The translations under genes were made by a program, and so were the position numbers. Of a DNA stretch of 14,971 nucleotides, positions 14,453 through 14,971 are shown piece by piece. Position 1 is the stretch's first letter. Each line of letters opens with the position of its first letter. The DNA is taken from the NCBI GenBank assembly GCA_944372745.1, contig CALWAB010000085.1, positions 1 to 14,971 on the forward strand, read 5' to 3'. The notes beneath the pieces are model-generated. The model had not been told where the DNA came from. It worked only from the letters and a program-made list of their open reading frames with translations, and made no database searches. The DNA is from an uncultured Clostridia bacterium. Lineage in GTDB: Bacteria; Bacillota; Clostridia; Christensenellales; UBA1242.

Positions 14453-14473
14453 AAGAGTGCATAATGCACCCTT
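14453..14473. repeat. Inverted repeat just after floA
   Basis: Ten complementary base pairs with one G-T wobble surround a single base: AAGAGTGCAT and ATGCACCCTT on the plus strand. It begins 2 nt after the floA stop. On the minus strand it is followed by AAATTTTGAG, too few T for a strong terminator. It may be a partial terminator or a stability hairpin that sets floA expression above the downstream gene. Confidence 0.6.
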
Positions 14474-14474
14474 A

Positions 14475-14971
14475 TTATTCATTATTCTCTTCAGTCTTTG
14501 TAGCCTTCTTTTTATCCTTACCATCGTGAGTAGGTGCTTCAAGAGCTGTTTTACTTGTAGTACCTGCAAGAGAATTTCTCATAGAAGTATCTGCTACCAT
14601 ATTTTGCATACGATAGTAATCCATTACTCCTAATTGCCCATTGCGGAATGCTTCAGCCATTGCCTTTGGCACTTCAGATTCATCAAGCAATACTTGTGCT
14701 TTCATCTCTTGAGTGCGTGCAATCATTTCTTGTTCAGCGGCTTCTGCCATTGCTCTACGCTCTTCCGCTTTTGCTTGCGCGACTTGTTTGTCTGCATCCG
14801 CTCTAGCTACTTTCAATTTTGCACCAACATTCTTACCGACATCTACATCTGCAACATCTATAGACAAAATTTCGTACGCAGTACCTGCGTCCAAATTCTT
14901 ATCCTGCACCGTTTTAGAAATTAAGTCAGGATTTTCAAGAATTTCATTGTAATTTTTTGCACCAACTGTAG
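14475..14971 (-). CDS. floA: Flotillin-like protein FloA, C-terminal half (cut by window edge)
   Basis: FloA is a bacterial flotillin that organises fluid membrane domains. Only the last 164 residues are present. The frame is open to the window edge, so the GTG at 14907-14909 is internal and not the start; upstream codons read NYNEILENPDLISKTVQDKNLD. Visible features are the end of the SPFH/Band-7 domain (GTAYEILSIDVADVDVGKNVGAKL), the Ala/Glu-rich coiled coil (ADADKQVAQAKAEERRAMAEAAEQEM) and the tail VPKAMAEAFRNGQLGVMDYYRMQNMVADTSMR. The last is close to the corresponding B. subtilis FloA segment. A Lys/Glu-rich extreme C-terminus follows. In Bacillus the order is nfeD-floA-yqfB-yqfC-yqfD, matching this neighbourhood apart from the intervening gene and the structured region. 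Confidence 0.95.
   Translation of the reverse strand, partial: TVGAKNYNEILENPDLISKTVQDKNLDAGTAYEILSIDVADVDVGKNVGAKLKVARADADKQVAQAKAEERRAMAEAAEQEMIARTQEMKAQVLLDESEVPKAMAEAFRNGQLGVMDYYRMQNMVADTSMRNSLAGTTSKTALEAPTHDGKDKKKATKTEENNE

Noticed and set aside
14087..14464. Plus-strand open frame rich in Phe and Ser
   Set aside because: It is the complement of the lysine-rich repeat of the minus-strand gene; poly-Lys codons read backwards give Phe/Ser runs.
14475..14909. Separate 144-codon gene starting at the GTG at 14909
   Set aside because: The frame continues upstream to the window edge with FloA-like sequence, so this is the truncated end of floA.

Overview
The window is a strongly A+T-rich stretch of a Bacillota (Firmicutes) chromosome, most likely from a Clostridia-like, endospore-forming or formerly endospore-forming lineage. 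The evidence is the gene order floA / yqfC / yqfD / ybeY / era / yqzL-like / recO / dnaG / sigA / trmK, and the two sporulation-family proteins YqfC and YqfD. Every convincing protein gene lies on the minus strand, so the window reads naturally from right to left. No rRNA, tRNA, transposase or CRISPR array was found.

Right end (13897-14971): the 3' half of floA (flotillin-like membrane scaffold), a short inverted repeat, and an unrecognised protein with one membrane segment and a lysine-rich stretch. Next comes a 570-bp non-coding region (13326-13896), the least explained part of the window. It holds two diverged copies of a roughly 115-120-nt structured element in opposite orientation. They share three conserved blocks with nearly identical spacing, and hairpins that keep their pairing while changing sequence. 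A strong minus-strand terminator and other GC-rich hairpins lie in or beside them.

Centre (5214-13325): yqfC-yqfD (sporulation), then the housekeeping run ybeY-era-yqzL-recO (rRNA maturation, ribosome assembly GTPase, recombination mediator). A 99-nt gap with a TATAAT box inside an inverted repeat separates recO from the macromolecular-synthesis group dnaG-sigA-trmK plus a coiled-coil zinc-ribbon protein. The genes in this group overlap or nearly touch. Compared with the Bacillus order, phoH, yqfF, dgkA and cdd are absent from the cluster and no Nif3-like gene lies between trmK and the zinc-ribbon gene.

Left (1-5213): glmS (glucosamine-6-phosphate synthase) stands alone with its own terminator. 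Beyond it begins a type I-C CRISPR-Cas operon: cas3 (fused HD nuclease and helicase), then cas5 (Cas5d/Cas5c, the crRNA-processing subunit) starting at TTG and running off the left edge. The expected cas8c, cas7, cas4, cas1, cas2 and array would lie left of position 1. A near-consensus sigma-A promoter overlaps the 5' end of the longest cas3 reading frame, so the real Cas3 start is probably internal and perhaps leaderless.
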